A stretch of DNA of 64,000 bases from Autumnicola patrickiae. GTDB lineage: Bacteria; Bacteroidota; Bacteroidia; Flavobacteriales; Flavobacteriaceae. The position numbers and the translations under genes were made by a program. The stretch covers positions 186,001 through 250,000 of the forward strand of contig NZ_JAVRHM010000001.1 in the NCBI RefSeq assembly GCF_031846525.1, read 5' to 3'. The stretch's first letter is position 1. Each line of letters opens with the position of its first letter. Of this stretch, positions 8,401 to 17,819 are shown piece after piece. The notes beneath the pieces were generated by a model that saw only the letters and a list, made by a program, of their open reading frames with translations, ran no database searches and had not been told where the DNA came from.

Positions 8401-9627
8401 ATGAAAAATTCTCCTGACGGAAGAAATAAAAAAAAGGAATCCATTATTCTTGTGGTATTAGGAACCCTTATTGCACTTGGTCCTTTTTCGATAGATGCCT
8501 ATCTTCCTGGATTCACAAGAATAGCTGAGGATTTTGATACCACTATAGGCAAGGTTGGCCTTACGCTAACCAGCTACTTTATAGGAATTTCCCTGGGTCA
8601 ATTAGCTTACGGACCAATAATGGATAAATACGGAAGAAAAAAACCTTTATTAATTGGACTTATAATTTATTTTGTAGCAGCACTATGCTGTTTTTACTCT
8701 CCCAGCCTGGAATGGTTAATTGTCTCGCGGTTCTTTCTTGCTATTGGTGCAGCCGCCGGAATGGTTGCAGCAAAGGCCGTGGTAAGGGATATTTTTCCTG
8801 TAAATGAGGTCGCTGGCGCGATCTCTGTCCTGATGTTAATTATGGGCGGTGCTCCCATTATCGCACCAACTGTGGGTAGCTTTATTATTGAGAGCCTTGG
8901 CTGGAAAACTATATTTCTTTTTCTCGCGCTTTTCAGTTTTCTCATGATCCTGAGTGTTTATAGTTTTCTTCCTGAAAGTGTAGTACCAAACAAAAAAGTA
9001 CAGCTTAGACCAAAACCCATCCTTAGCAAATATATAGGTATTCTCACCCATGAAAAGTTCTGGAGCTTTTCTATGGCAGGAAGTTTTACGATTGGTGCCA
9101 TGTTCGCTTATATCTCTGATGCACCAAAACTATTTATGGGAAATTTTGATCTCACTCAAAAAGAATTTGGAATTTTGTTTGGCATCAATGCCGCCGGTTT
9201 AATACTGGGAAGTCAGGTCAATCGCCTGTTCCTGAAGAAATACACTACTTTTAAAATCACCTATTTCAATAGTGTGGTTCTGGTGGTACTGGCCGGTCTT
9301 TTTTTACTTAATGGTTTGATGGGGCCCAACTTCTATGCAACGGTTAGTCTGCTGTTCCTGATCTTATTCTTACTTGGATTTCAAAATCCAAATACTACCG
9401 CACTCTCCTTGGAGCCTTTTGCTACAAAGGCCGGAAGGGCTTCAGCATTAATAGGAAGTTTAAAGATGATCCTGGGAGCCCTGGCTTCTTTTACCATCAG
9501 CCTTTTCCATAGTCCCGGGGTAGTTCCCCTGGCAACCATAATCTTAATCTGTTTAATGGCTAGTTTCATTTTATTACTTCGCTTTTCAGGAAAGGAAAAA
9601 AGAAAGCTTGCTTTAAGTGAGACCTAA
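8401..9627 (+). CDS. Bcr/CflA-family MFS drug efflux transporter
   Basis: A 408-residue major facilitator with about 12 hydrophobic segments. The first helix motif LGPFSIDAYLPGFTRIA is characteristic of the Bcr/CflA subfamily (DHA1), followed by LTSYFIGISLGQLAYGPIMD and the loop 2-3 motif GPIMDKYGRKKPLL. The helix 5 antiporter motif region GGAPIIAPTVGSFI is also present. Such proteins export small drugs (bicyclomycin, chloramphenicol, sulfonamides in other species) by proton antiport. The substrate here is unknown. No regulator is adjacent. Confidence 0.9.
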   Translation: MKNSPDGRNKKKESIILVVLGTLIALGPFSIDAYLPGFTRIAEDFDTTIGKVGLTLTSYFIGISLGQLAYGPIMDKYGRKKPLLIGLIIYFVAALCCFYSPSLEWLIVSRFFLAIGAAAGMVAAKAVVRDIFPVNEVAGAISVLMLIMGGAPIIAPTVGSFIIESLGWKTIFLFLALFSFLMILSVYSFLPESVVPNKKVQLRPKPILSKYIGILTHEKFWSFSMAGSFTIGAMFAYISDAPKLFMGNFDLTQKEFGILFGINAAGLILGSQVNRLFLKKYTTFKITYFNSVVLVVLAGLFLLNGLMGPNFYATVSLLFLILFLLGFQNPNTTALSLEPFATKAGRASALIGSLKMILGALASFTISLFHSPGVVPLATIILICLMASFILLLRFSGKEKRKLALSET

Positions 9628-9688
9628 CTTCAACAAAACCTAAAGCTTTTTTTAATTAGCCCCCTGTAATGTATCTTTACAAAAAAAA

Positions 9689-12061
9689 TTGCAAATTCAA
9701 AAGCTACTATTTCTATTCGCCTGTTTCTTCTCTTGTCTGGCCAGTGCCCAGGAAACATTTGTCATTAGCGGTACAATCACAGACGCCGCAAGCAATGAAA
9801 CACTTATTGGGGTTAACGTCCTGGTCCCTTCAGAAAGTACTGGCGTGGTCACTAACGAGTATGGCTTCTTTTCAATTAAACTTCCGGAAGGAACATATGA
9901 CATTCAGATATCTTATTTAGGATATCAAACTATTTCCAGGCAGATCAACCTCAACCAAAATACATCGGTTACTTTTGAAATGACCGAAGCTTCTGAAAAT
10001 CTGGAAGAAGTTGTCATTTCTGATGATATCGAACGTATAGATATTGAAAGTCCGGCAATGAGTGTAAATAAACTTTCTATAAATACCATTCAGAAATTAC
10101 CAGTTGTTTTTGGAGAGGTGGATATTGTAAAGTCTTTACTCTTACTTCCCGGGGTTTCAAATGCCGGGGAAGGATCATCTGGATTCAATGTTCGTGGAGG
10201 AGCTGCAGATCAAAATTTAATTCTTCTGGACGAGGCTACGATCTTTAATTCTTCTCACTTGTTTGGTTTCTTTTCTGTATTTAACCCAGATGCAATAAAA
10301 GATTTAAAGCTATATAAAGGAGGGATTCCCGCAAAGTATGGTGGCAGGGTTTCTTCAGTCCTGGATATCTATCAGCGGGATGGTAACAGTAAAGAATTTA
10401 AAGCACAGGGTGGTATAGGTATAATTTCGAGCCGGCTTTTGGCAGAAGGTCCTATTGTAAAAGACAAAGGTTCTTTCCTTATTGGTGGAAGAAGTTCTTA
10501 TGCGCATTTATTTCTGAAATTAACAGATAATGAAAATTCTGCTTATTTCTATGACCTTAATACGAAGCTGAATTACAGAATTGATGCTAAAAATAAATTA
10601 CTCTTTTCCGGATATTTTGGAAGGGACGTCTTTAATATAAGTGAAAATTTTGAAAATACTTATGGTAATACAGTTTTTAATCTTCGGTGGAACCGCTTAA
10701 ATTCTGATAATCTCTTCAGCAATTTATCCCTTATCTACAGCGATTATTACTACGGCTTAAAGCTGAATTTTGTACAGTTTAATTGGGACAGTGGTATTAA
10801 GAATATTAACCTGAAATATGATTTTAACCATTATCTTAATGACCAGTTTCAGCTAAAATATGGACTGCATAGCACGTACTACATTTTTAATCCAGGTGAA
10901 ATTATACCAACCGGTGAAGATTCAGGCATTAACTATCTTAAACTTAATAATAAATATGCCCTGGAAAACGCCTTGTATTTTTCTGTAGAACATGATATTT
11001 CAGATAAAATTACTGCGGAATACGGAGCGCGGCTCAGTAGTTTTTTGCGTTTAGGACAGGACGAATTGAATATTTATGAAGATGATCTTCCGGTAGTATA
11101 TAACGAAGCACAGGATATTTATTCTGAAGCCACCCCAATAGGAGTACGTAGTGATAGCCGGAGCAAAATAATAGAATCCTTTCTTAATATCGAACCCCGA
11201 TTTTCAATCTCCTATAAAATAAATAGAAATCAGTCGGTTAAAGGTAGTTATAACCGAATGACACAGTATTTGCACCTTATTTCGAACACCAGCTCCCCTA
11301 CCCCAACAGATGTCTGGACACCCAGTGGTCCTTATATCGAGCCTCAAATTCTGGATCAGGTAGCTGTGGGGTATTTCCGGAACATAGATAATGGTGCATT
11401 TTCTCTGGAAGTAGAAAGCTTTTACAAGAAAATCCAAAACCGGATCGATTATTTAAACGGTGCCAACTTAATTGCCAATAATGCCATAGAAACCGCCATT
11501 CTCAATGGAAGGGCCAGGGCATATGGACTTGAGGTTTTACTCAAAAAAAATACCGGTAAATTTACCGGATGGTTTGCCTACACCCTGTCACGGTCAGAAC
11601 AGCAAACTCCCGGACGTACCCCTAACGAATCCGGAATAAATAACGGGGAATGGTACAACACGAATTTTGATAAAACACATGATTTAAGCCTTACCACTTC
11701 TTATGATTTAAATAAAAAATGGCAATTTAACGCCAACTTTGTTTTTCAAACGGGATTAGCCACTACGTATCCTAACGGAAGATATGAATATATGGATCTA
11801 TCTGTGCCAGTATATTCCAACCGTAACAGTAATCGCCTGCCGTCCTACCACAGGATGGATCTTTCAGCAACTTTTACCCCCAATAAGAAAGGAAACAAAT
11901 CTTACGAATCTTCATGGAATTTTGGAATATATAATATTTATAATAGAAAAAATGCTTATTCCATTTCCTTCCGTGAGAATCTGGACACCCAGAGAAATGA
12001 GGCTGTTAAGTTATCCCTCTTCGGGATAATTCCTTCCGTCACATATAATTTTAAATTTTAA
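9689..12061 (+). CDS. TonB-dependent receptor with carboxypeptidase-like N-terminal domain
   Basis: A 790-residue outer-membrane receptor. It has a signal peptide ending in CLASAQ, a CarboxypepD_reg-like beta-sandwich domain (FVISGTITDAASNETLIGVN, about 24-105), a plug domain (GEGSSGFNVRGGAADQNLIL and LYKGGIPAKYGGRVSS) and a C-terminal 22-strand barrel ending in VTYNFKF. The best available start is TTG at 9689; an ATG at 9669 is out of frame across a run of A residues. The DUF4249 lipoprotein follows 1 base after the stop, a recurring pair in Bacteroidota. The ligand is unknown. Confidence 0.88.
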   Translation: MQIQKLLFLFACFFSCLASAQETFVISGTITDAASNETLIGVNVLVPSESTGVVTNEYGFFSIKLPEGTYDIQISYLGYQTISRQINLNQNTSVTFEMTEASENLEEVVISDDIERIDIESPAMSVNKLSINTIQKLPVVFGEVDIVKSLLLLPGVSNAGEGSSGFNVRGGAADQNLILLDEATIFNSSHLFGFFSVFNPDAIKDLKLYKGGIPAKYGGRVSSVLDIYQRDGNSKEFKAQGGIGIISSRLLAEGPIVKDKGSFLIGGRSSYAHLFLKLTDNENSAYFYDLNTKLNYRIDAKNKLLFSGYFGRDVFNISENFENTYGNTVFNLRWNRLNSDNLFSNLSLIYSDYYYGLKLNFVQFNWDSGIKNINLKYDFNHYLNDQFQLKYGLHSTYYIFNPGEIIPTGEDSGINYLKLNNKYALENALYFSVEHDISDKITAEYGARLSSFLRLGQDELNIYEDDLPVVYNEAQDIYSEATPIGVRSDSRSKIIESFLNIEPRFSISYKINRNQSVKGSYNRMTQYLHLISNTSSPTPTDVWTPSGPYIEPQILDQVAVGYFRNIDNGAFSLEVESFYKKIQNRIDYLNGANLIANNAIETAILNGRARAYGLEVLLKKNTGKFTGWFAYTLSRSEQQTPGRTPNESGINNGEWYNTNFDKTHDLSLTTSYDLNKKWQFNANFVFQTGLATTYPNGRYEYMDLSVPVYSNRNSNRLPSYHRMDLSATFTPNKKGNKSYESSWNFGIYNIYNRKNAYSISFRENLDTQRNEAVKLSLFGIIPSVTYNFKF

Positions 12062-12062
12062 A

Positions 12063-12875
12063 ATGAAAAGAATTTTAAAAATACCATTTTTACTTCCTGT
12101 CATATTTTTGCTTTTTTCCTGCGAAGAAGTGGTAGAAATAGATCTGGAAGAAAGCGAACCACGGCTGGTAATAGACGCCTCTATTAAATGGATTAAAGGC
12201 ACACAAGGGAATGTACAATTTATTCGCTTAACAACAACCGCCCCTTATTACCAGGATGAAGTCCCTCCGGTTACAAATGCACGGGTGGAGATAAAAGATG
12301 AACAGGGAGAAATATATGTTTTCGACCATACCGAAAACGGAATTTATCAGATTATTGATTTTAAACCCGTTATTGGTATGCAATACCAGTTAAGTGTAGC
12401 ATATAATGATCAGCTTTATATTGCTACAGAAAGGCTTGTACCTGTTGTAGATATAGATTTTGTAGAACAAACTTCAGGCGGAGGATTTGCAGGGGACGAA
12501 ATAGAAGTAAAAGCCTACTACACCGATCCTGCAGATGAGGAAAACTTCTATTTCTTTTCCTTTGAAGATGAAAGAACTACCTTTGAAATCTATGAAGACC
12601 AATTCAATAACGGTAACCAGATTTTCGGCTACTATTCAGACGAAGATCTAGAACCCGGGGAAGAAATATCTATAGAAATGGCTGGTATTTCCAGGGCATA
12701 TTATGAGTATTTATTTGTATTACGTGCCCAAATAGGTACAAATTCCGGTGGTCCTTTTGAGACTAAGCCGGCTACTTTAAAGGGAAATATTGTAAACCAG
12801 ACGAATCAGGAAAACTATTCCCTGGGATATTTTAGATTGTCAGAAGTAGATACAACCAATTATGTTATAGAATAA
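12063..12875 (+). CDS. DUF4249 lipoprotein, partner of the TonB receptor
   Basis: A 270-residue lipoprotein: signal peptide with lipobox LLFSC, mature protein beginning CEEVVEIDLEESEPRLVIDASI, the typical DUF4249 opening. The rest is a beta-rich, acidic extracytoplasmic protein. DUF4249 genes sit right after a TonB receptor of this type in many Bacteroidota, and the product is thought to work with the barrel at the cell surface in ligand capture. The gene starts one base after the receptor stop, so the two are surely co-expressed. The biochemical role is unknown. Confidence 0.85.
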   Translation: MKRILKIPFLLPVIFLLFSCEEVVEIDLEESEPRLVIDASIKWIKGTQGNVQFIRLTTTAPYYQDEVPPVTNARVEIKDEQGEIYVFDHTENGIYQIIDFKPVIGMQYQLSVAYNDQLYIATERLVPVVDIDFVEQTSGGGFAGDEIEVKAYYTDPADEENFYFFSFEDERTTFEIYEDQFNNGNQIFGYYSDEDLEPGEEISIEMAGISRAYYEYLFVLRAQIGTNSGGPFETKPATLKGNIVNQTNQENYSLGYFRLSEVDTTNYVIE

Positions 12876-12882
12876 TTACAAA

Positions 12883-13113
12883 ATGAGCAACACAAAACGC
12901 ACTAACCGGGATGTTCTGGCAAAAGGAATAAAATTTCTCCTGGTTGCCATGCCTTTACTAATAGCTGGCCCCTCTGTTATTTTCAGCGCTTTTAATAATC
13001 AGGACAAACCACTTTACATTCCGATACTCATTGGCGGAATAGTAGTTGCTGCAGCTGCTATTTTCTTTATTTTTAAAGGAATTACCACGTTAATGAAGGC
13101 CTTATTCGATTAA
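12883..13113 (+). CDS. DUF6095-type small membrane protein
   Basis: A 76-residue protein with two membrane helices (about 18-36 and 46-66) linked by a short hydrophilic turn with NNQDKPLYIP, and a basic N-terminus. It resembles the DUF6095 family of short Flavobacteriaceae proteins; the function is unknown. It follows the DUF4249 gene by 7 bases and probably belongs to the same transcript. Confidence 0.6.
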   Translation: MSNTKRTNRDVLAKGIKFLLVAMPLLIAGPSVIFSAFNNQDKPLYIPILIGGIVVAAAAIFFIFKGITTLMKALFD

Positions 13114-13131
13114 AAGGATAATCCTGATTTT

Positions 13132-13194
13132 GGCGTGCCCTTCGGGCCGGGCTATCCGCGCTACACGGTAGCCACTCCTATCCCTCACGCGGGT
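13132..13194. repeat. candidate interspersed repeat (CGGGCTATCCGC type)
   Basis: A short GC-rich block contains CCCTTCGGGCCGGGCTATCCG and, 40 bases on, CTATCCCTCACGCGGG. From memory, closely related blocks (CTTCGGGTCGGGCTATCC then GCTATCCCTAACGC) occur as dispersed intergenic repeats in many Flavobacteriia genomes. Only one copy is in this window, so the repeat status rests on recall. It sits at the border between intact genes and the decayed island. Confidence 0.4.
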
Positions 13195-13415
13195 ATTTTA
13201 ACTGCAAGTCGATATTTGCCATTTTTGAACATCAACTTTTGAGCAATCCCCCGACATACAAGTTTTTGAAAACCTTACAGGTACGTATGTCAATATTTGC
13301 CATATTAGTACCATGCTTCAACTCCATTTTTTAAAAGCTCCTTTCAATTTTATAAAGGAAAGTTGGATTATCAGCCGCAGACTAAGAAAAACGGTAGTGT
13401 AAAAGCACGCAATTA

Positions 13416-14144
13416 TTACAAAAATATTAATTCTGACTGCGAACCTATTTTAAGGGGATCTTCTGGTGCAATTTTTTCCAGGTATACACTATAAGCATAT
13501 TTATACTGAAAATCCAGCCCGTAACGATCATAATAAAAAGTCTCCATACTTACAGCTACGAAAGCGTGGTGTACATACAGGCTATGAAATAATGCAGCGA
13601 ACTTGGTGCCAGTCACGGTTTCATATTGTGGGCATCAAGGGAATTCTCAATAGGAATACTGATGCCGGTTAGCACACTTAGCCCCGGCGCCAGATAAATT
13701 CTGGTATCCATAATAGGATTAAGTTTTATTTGGAAAGGACAACTGTAGTATCAAAACCTTGCAGAGAATTCGGGATGAATCCGGAAGTGAAAGCGGTAGC
13801 CTTCATTCAGATCATTTGTCTTTTTATGGAAGGCCTTTTCTTCTAAATTGAGGCTCTTATAATTATAAGTGCCTGCTGAATATTTCCCTATCAGGCTATT
13901 ATGATAAAGCGGAATCCAGGAAATAAATTTTTCTTTTTCCTCATCCAGTAAAAGATGCTCATACTGCATGCTATGAAAAGGATTTCTGAATTCCCTATGT
14001 TCAAAAAAGATTTTTTAAAGTATCTGCCGTTTCTTGTACCTGCACATTCTCAAATCCTGCTTCAAACAATTTCTGTTGAACATCATGCGCCCGGTTCATG
14101 AAGAAAAACAGGCTTGCGCAGATGCTAATCCATATTTTTCTCAT
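13416..14144 (-). pseudogene. decayed outer-membrane exopolysaccharide gene (YjbH-like)
   Basis: Reading down from the ATG at 14144, a signal-like start MRKIWISICASLFFF is followed by FEAGFENVQVQETADTL, then a frameshift at a T run, then a segment with FEHREFRNPFHSMQYEH and GYRFHFRIHPEFSARF, a stop, then LNPIMDTRIYLAPGLSV with GISIPIENSLDAHNMK, another break, and ETFYYDRYGLDFQYKYAY. The joined pieces look like one outer-membrane beta-barrel protein of the YjbH type linked to exopolysaccharide export. At least three lesions rule out an intact product. It lies downstream of the wzc-like kinase on the same strand, where such a gene is expected. Confidence 0.6.
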
Positions 14145-14206
14145 TTTATAAAAAGGTCGGGATTAAAATTGTAGGATTTAAAAAACAAATTTTGACATCT
14201 GCAGAA

Positions 14207-14300
14207 GATTAAAAGCTCTTGGTGTAATATTCTATACCAAATCCCACTGCCATCGTTTTGAAGCAGTACATATAATTAGAATAAGTAGAAGGATGATTTC
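14207..14300 (-). pseudogene. possible C-terminal remnant of another envelope protein
   Basis: Directly after the wzc stop, one frame reads NHPSTYSNYMYCF, then FGIEYYTKSF and a stop at 14207. The aromatic end in F after alternating residues is typical of an outer-membrane barrel C-terminus. It may be the tail of a gene lost by deletion between the kinase and the YjbH-like pseudogene. The call is weak because only about 30 residues are available. Confidence 0.25.
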
Positions 14301-16601
14301 TTACCAGAATGCAGCCTTACTCCTTAATTTCCCCCATAAACTCAGCTCTTCTTGCCCATAATTGTAACCATACTTATTACCATAACCAAAATAAGTGGTT
14401 TCTACATCATTTAGCACAAAACTTACATCGTGAAGTTTTCCGTCGTTCTTTGCATCTACAGGAAACTCGAGCAGTTTCTTTTCAGTATATCCTGCCCTTA
14501 CAAGATATAAAGTTAAATCTGCATACTTATTTATCAGGAAAGTATCGGCTACCAGCATAGAAGGTGCCGTATCTACAATAACATAATCATATTGCGATCT
14601 GACTTCAGCAAATAAGTTCTCTGTTTTCTGATGCCTCCATAATTCTGACGGGTTGGGAGGGACACTTCCTGAGGATATAAGATCCAGATTATCATGTAAG
14701 GCAGATCGTTTAATTAAAGAAGATAATAACAAATTGTCACTTACCAGATAATCGCTCACTCCCTGCCATTCCTTTGCACCTTTTTCAAAACGCTGTAACT
14801 GCGGATTCCTTAGGTCACCTCCCATAATAAGAACCTTCTTACCATTGTTGGCCAGCGTCATAGCCAAATTAAAAGCCGTAAAAGTTTTACCTTCCCCTTT
14901 TACAGTAGAAGTCACAAATAAACATATGCCTTCTTTTTTATTACCTGCGTTTACCAGCAAATACTGTAAATTGGTGACAAGAATCCGAAAAGATTCTGCC
15001 AGGACAGACCTGTCATTTTTTTCTATAAGCTCTGTATTTTTGCCTTCCAGCTTAGGTACTTCCCCGACCACCGGTATTTCTTTAGTCACCTTTTCAATAT
15101 CTTCCCTACTCCTTACTTTATTGTTGAGCAGGTTCTTTAGATAAATAAAAAGAAATGGAACAAGAAGACCCAGAATTACAGCAGCAAGTAAGATGATTTT
15201 AGGTTTTGGTGAAACGGGATTTCTTGAACTGTAAGCCATGTCGACAATCTTGGCTTTTGGTGCCGTTACTGCAAGCGACAGTGAGTTTTCTTCCCGCTTT
15301 TGTAAAAGAAAAAGATATAATGCCTCTTTAATATTTTGCTGGCGTTCAATACCCCTGAATTGTCTTTCTTTGGCAGGAACAGCAGATATCTTACTGCCTA
15401 TGGAAGCAGCCTGCCTGTCCAGATCCTCTTGCGCAATTCTTAAATTGGAGCGCATGCGCTGTAAACCCTGTAGAACATTCGCCTTCATTTGATCAATCTG
15501 ACTATCTAATCGTTTCACTACAGGATTTTTTTCCGTAGAACCACTCAGGATGCGGTTTCGCTCCAGTACCAGGGTGTTGTACTCCTGAATTTGCTGATTT
15601 ACTCCATCTTCCTGAATCCCAAGATTAGCAGGCAAAAGATCAGATTTAGTACCGGAAGTGAGGTAATCTATCATGGCGTTACTCAATTCCAGCTGAGTTC
15701 CTACCTCCTGTTGTCTTTTATTATATTCACTGGCATTTTCTATAAAAAGTGCAGATTCTGCTTCTATATTGGTAAGCTGGTTGGCCTCTTTAAATTCTTC
15801 CTTTCCTGTCTCAACAGAATCCAGTTCCTCATTTATAATTGCCAGCCGTTCATCTATAAACTGCGCTGTATTTCTTGCTATCAGGTTTTTATCTTCTATG
15901 GCTTCCCGGTTATATTCAAGCACCAATTGATCCAGAATATCGCGGGCTTTTGCCTTTACGGGATCTTCAAGGCTTAGTTCAATAAGACTGGAGTTCTTGT
16001 CCGTAAGATTTACCTGCAGCTTTTCCCTGTAGTTTTCCACAACATTTTCTATGGTAGAAAACTTTATGAGAATATTTTCAGGAAATTCTTCCTGGGATTC
16101 CAACGAAAAATCTTCATTTTCAGATATTACCACGTCTGCAAAACCTAAATTTACAGGCTCTCCATACTTCACCTTATAACGTTCTTCAGTTTCTGAATTC
16201 TGAAGCACAAGCGCATCTTCGTTCCTTCTAATTTTAAAAGAAGTTTCTCCGCTGGCAAGGCTTCTCTGCAAAGCTTTTTCGTTTAACTGAAGTATACTTA
16301 GCTGGTAAGGAACATTTAGGTATAACTCGGAAGATTTTATAAGGTCTTCATTAAAAAACTGAACATTTACATTCAGCGCTTTAATAGTATTATGCATCAT
16401 GCGCCTTGATCTTAAAAGGCCAATCTCATTTTCAATACTGCTGGTACCCATCCCGCCGATTAGTCCCAAATCTGCAAAAGCAGCAAGTTCAGAAGAAGGC
16501 GATTTTCCCTCATCATCTTTTATAATGATACTCGCGGTGGTATTGTAGCTGGGAGTGGTATAGCGCAGGTACAGGAAAGCAGCTACTAAAAAACACAGCA
16601 C
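14301..16601 (-). CDS. Wzc-like tyrosine autokinase/chain-length protein, native start lost
   Basis: Polysaccharide co-polymerase with a BY-kinase domain. It contains the Wzz part (two membrane helices around a long coiled coil), then Walker A TSTVKGEGKTFTAFN, Walker A' VLIMGGDLRNP, Walker B YVIVDTAPSMLVAD and a tyrosine-rich tail YFGYGNKYGYNYG that would be autophosphorylated. The usual N-terminal sequence is visible upstream as QQYTPNRPQEEEIDLREEL up to base 16697, but the frame meets TAA at 16707-16709 without an ATG. The first usable start is GTG at 16601, inside the first membrane helix. The lost part coincides with the truncated integrase, so the gene is probably impaired. Confidence 0.8.
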   Translation of the reverse strand: MLCFLVAAFLYLRYTTPSYNTTASIIIKDDEGKSPSSELAAFADLGLIGGMGTSSIENEIGLLRSRRMMHNTIKALNVNVQFFNEDLIKSSELYLNVPYQLSILQLNEKALQRSLASGETSFKIRRNEDALVLQNSETEERYKVKYGEPVNLGFADVVISENEDFSLESQEEFPENILIKFSTIENVVENYREKLQVNLTDKNSSLIELSLEDPVKAKARDILDQLVLEYNREAIEDKNLIARNTAQFIDERLAIINEELDSVETGKEEFKEANQLTNIEAESALFIENASEYNKRQQEVGTQLELSNAMIDYLTSGTKSDLLPANLGIQEDGVNQQIQEYNTLVLERNRILSGSTEKNPVVKRLDSQIDQMKANVLQGLQRMRSNLRIAQEDLDRQAASIGSKISAVPAKERQFRGIERQQNIKEALYLFLLQKREENSLSLAVTAPKAKIVDMAYSSRNPVSPKPKIILLAAVILGLLVPFLFIYLKNLLNNKVRSREDIEKVTKEIPVVGEVPKLEGKNTELIEKNDRSVLAESFRILVTNLQYLLVNAGNKKEGICLFVTSTVKGEGKTFTAFNLAMTLANNGKKVLIMGGDLRNPQLQRFEKGAKEWQGVSDYLVSDNLLLSSLIKRSALHDNLDLISSGSVPPNPSELWRHQKTENLFAEVRSQYDYVIVDTAPSMLVADTFLINKYADLTLYLVRAGYTEKKLLEFPVDAKNDGKLHDVSFVLNDVETTYFGYGNKYGYNYGQEELSLWGKLRSKAAFW

Positions 16602-16639
16602 CGCAGCACAAAACCAGGGCCAGTAACGCAGGTATTTAC

Positions 16640-17497
16640 TTAGTTCTTCCCTAAGGTCGATTTCTTCTTCCTGTGGGCGATTTGGGGTATATTGTTGAGA
16701 TGTCGTTTATTTAAGGCTTTAACATCAGCATAAGCCAAGCCTGTATAACAGGCAAAAACAAAAATGTCTCTATTTATACTTAGAACTGCATTTTCAAAAA
16801 TTTCGTTTTTGATCTTATCTAGTTCTGGTTTAGATAAATAAACCATATCAACCTGATCAAAGTGCAGCTTGAATCTTTTCGTAGGATTTTTTTCAATCCA
16901 ATCCAAATCTTCGGCCAAACGCATCAACTTTTTGAAACGCTCCATGTGCTTCATTACACCATTATTATGAAGTTTCGGCAACGCACGTAAAAAATTTTCA
17001 AATCCTAAGGTAAATTGGTAGTTGATTTGCTTCAAGTAGATATCTGGAACTTTCAGTCGCTTTTTTAAATATTCCTTTAGGTAGGTTTCGGTCGTATTAT
17101 AGTTTTTCATGGTTCCATACTTCAGAACCTTTTCCATTTTCTCTTTGTGGTAACTGATTAAATAAATTAGCGTAAGATGTTGTTCATCACTCTTTAAATA
17201 CCTGACTTTAACACCCTGAGCAGTAACAACTTGATCTTCTTTCACAAGTCTGTCGTACGCTTCATATAATAGCGTTCGAGTTTCATCAATTTTCTTGTTC
17301 ATCTGCCGACTTTCTATACTGTTTCCTTTCAGTTTATTGGCCGGTTGATTCCACTTATCCAAAGGAATAGTACGTTTTAAACTAATTTCTAGCGATTTAC
17401 CATTAACGGTAATTCGGGTATAAAGGAGTGCTAGGTCTGATTGTTCTTTCTTTTTACGGACGAAAAAAGAAATAGAAAAGGTTTGACTGGTACGCAT
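16640..17497 (-). pseudogene. tyrosine recombinase, truncated in the catalytic domain
   Basis: Integrase of the Bacteroidota conjugative-element type. The arm-binding domain (SISFFVRKKKEQSDLALLYT, about 1-85) and the SAM-like core-binding domain (about 100-195) are intact. The catalytic domain stops after FACYTGLAYADVKALNKRHL. The last 16 codons are wzc sequence read in the wrong frame. Motifs II and III with the catalytic H-R-H-Y residues are missing, so it cannot recombine. The start MRTSQTFSISFF at 17497 is preferred over an ATG eight codons upstream. It lies 249 bases downstream of the tRNA-Pro 3' end, the classic place for an island integrase. Confidence 0.8.
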
Positions 17498-17592
17498 GTT
17501 TAAGCATTTTAAATGAAACAATTCTTAAGGGTACAAAAGTCAAATTACTAATACATCTTAGAAGCATCGGCTCATTAAAAATACGAAAAAAT

Positions 17593-17643
17593 AACTCACG
17601 ATTAACTCACGATTAAGTGCTAAACTCACGATTAACTCACATT
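17593..17643. repeat. short direct repeats AACTCACGATT before the integrase
   Basis: Four copies of AACTCACGATT or AACTCACATTT lie in 51 bases, in two pairs with an 11-base period separated by AAGTGCTA. Position and spacing fit arm-type binding sites of a tyrosine recombinase between its gene and the tRNA attachment site. No protein-coding explanation was found. Confidence 0.5.
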
Positions 17644-17741
17644 TATTTTAACGTTATTTGTTAAATTTTACGGTAAAACAAAAAGGTAATCACATGAAAA
17701 TCATATAATTACCTTTTAAATGTGTTAAATTGATATGTTAA

Positions 17742-17819
<78 letters not shown>

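Noticed and set aside
9669..9920. 83-codon reading frame from the ATG at 9669
   Set aside because: It overlaps the TonB receptor in another frame over the signal peptide and N-terminal domain; only the receptor frame has family similarity.
17593..17643. CRISPR array for the AACTCACGATT repeats
   Set aside because: The repeats are 11 bases long and mostly back to back without unique spacers, unlike a CRISPR array.
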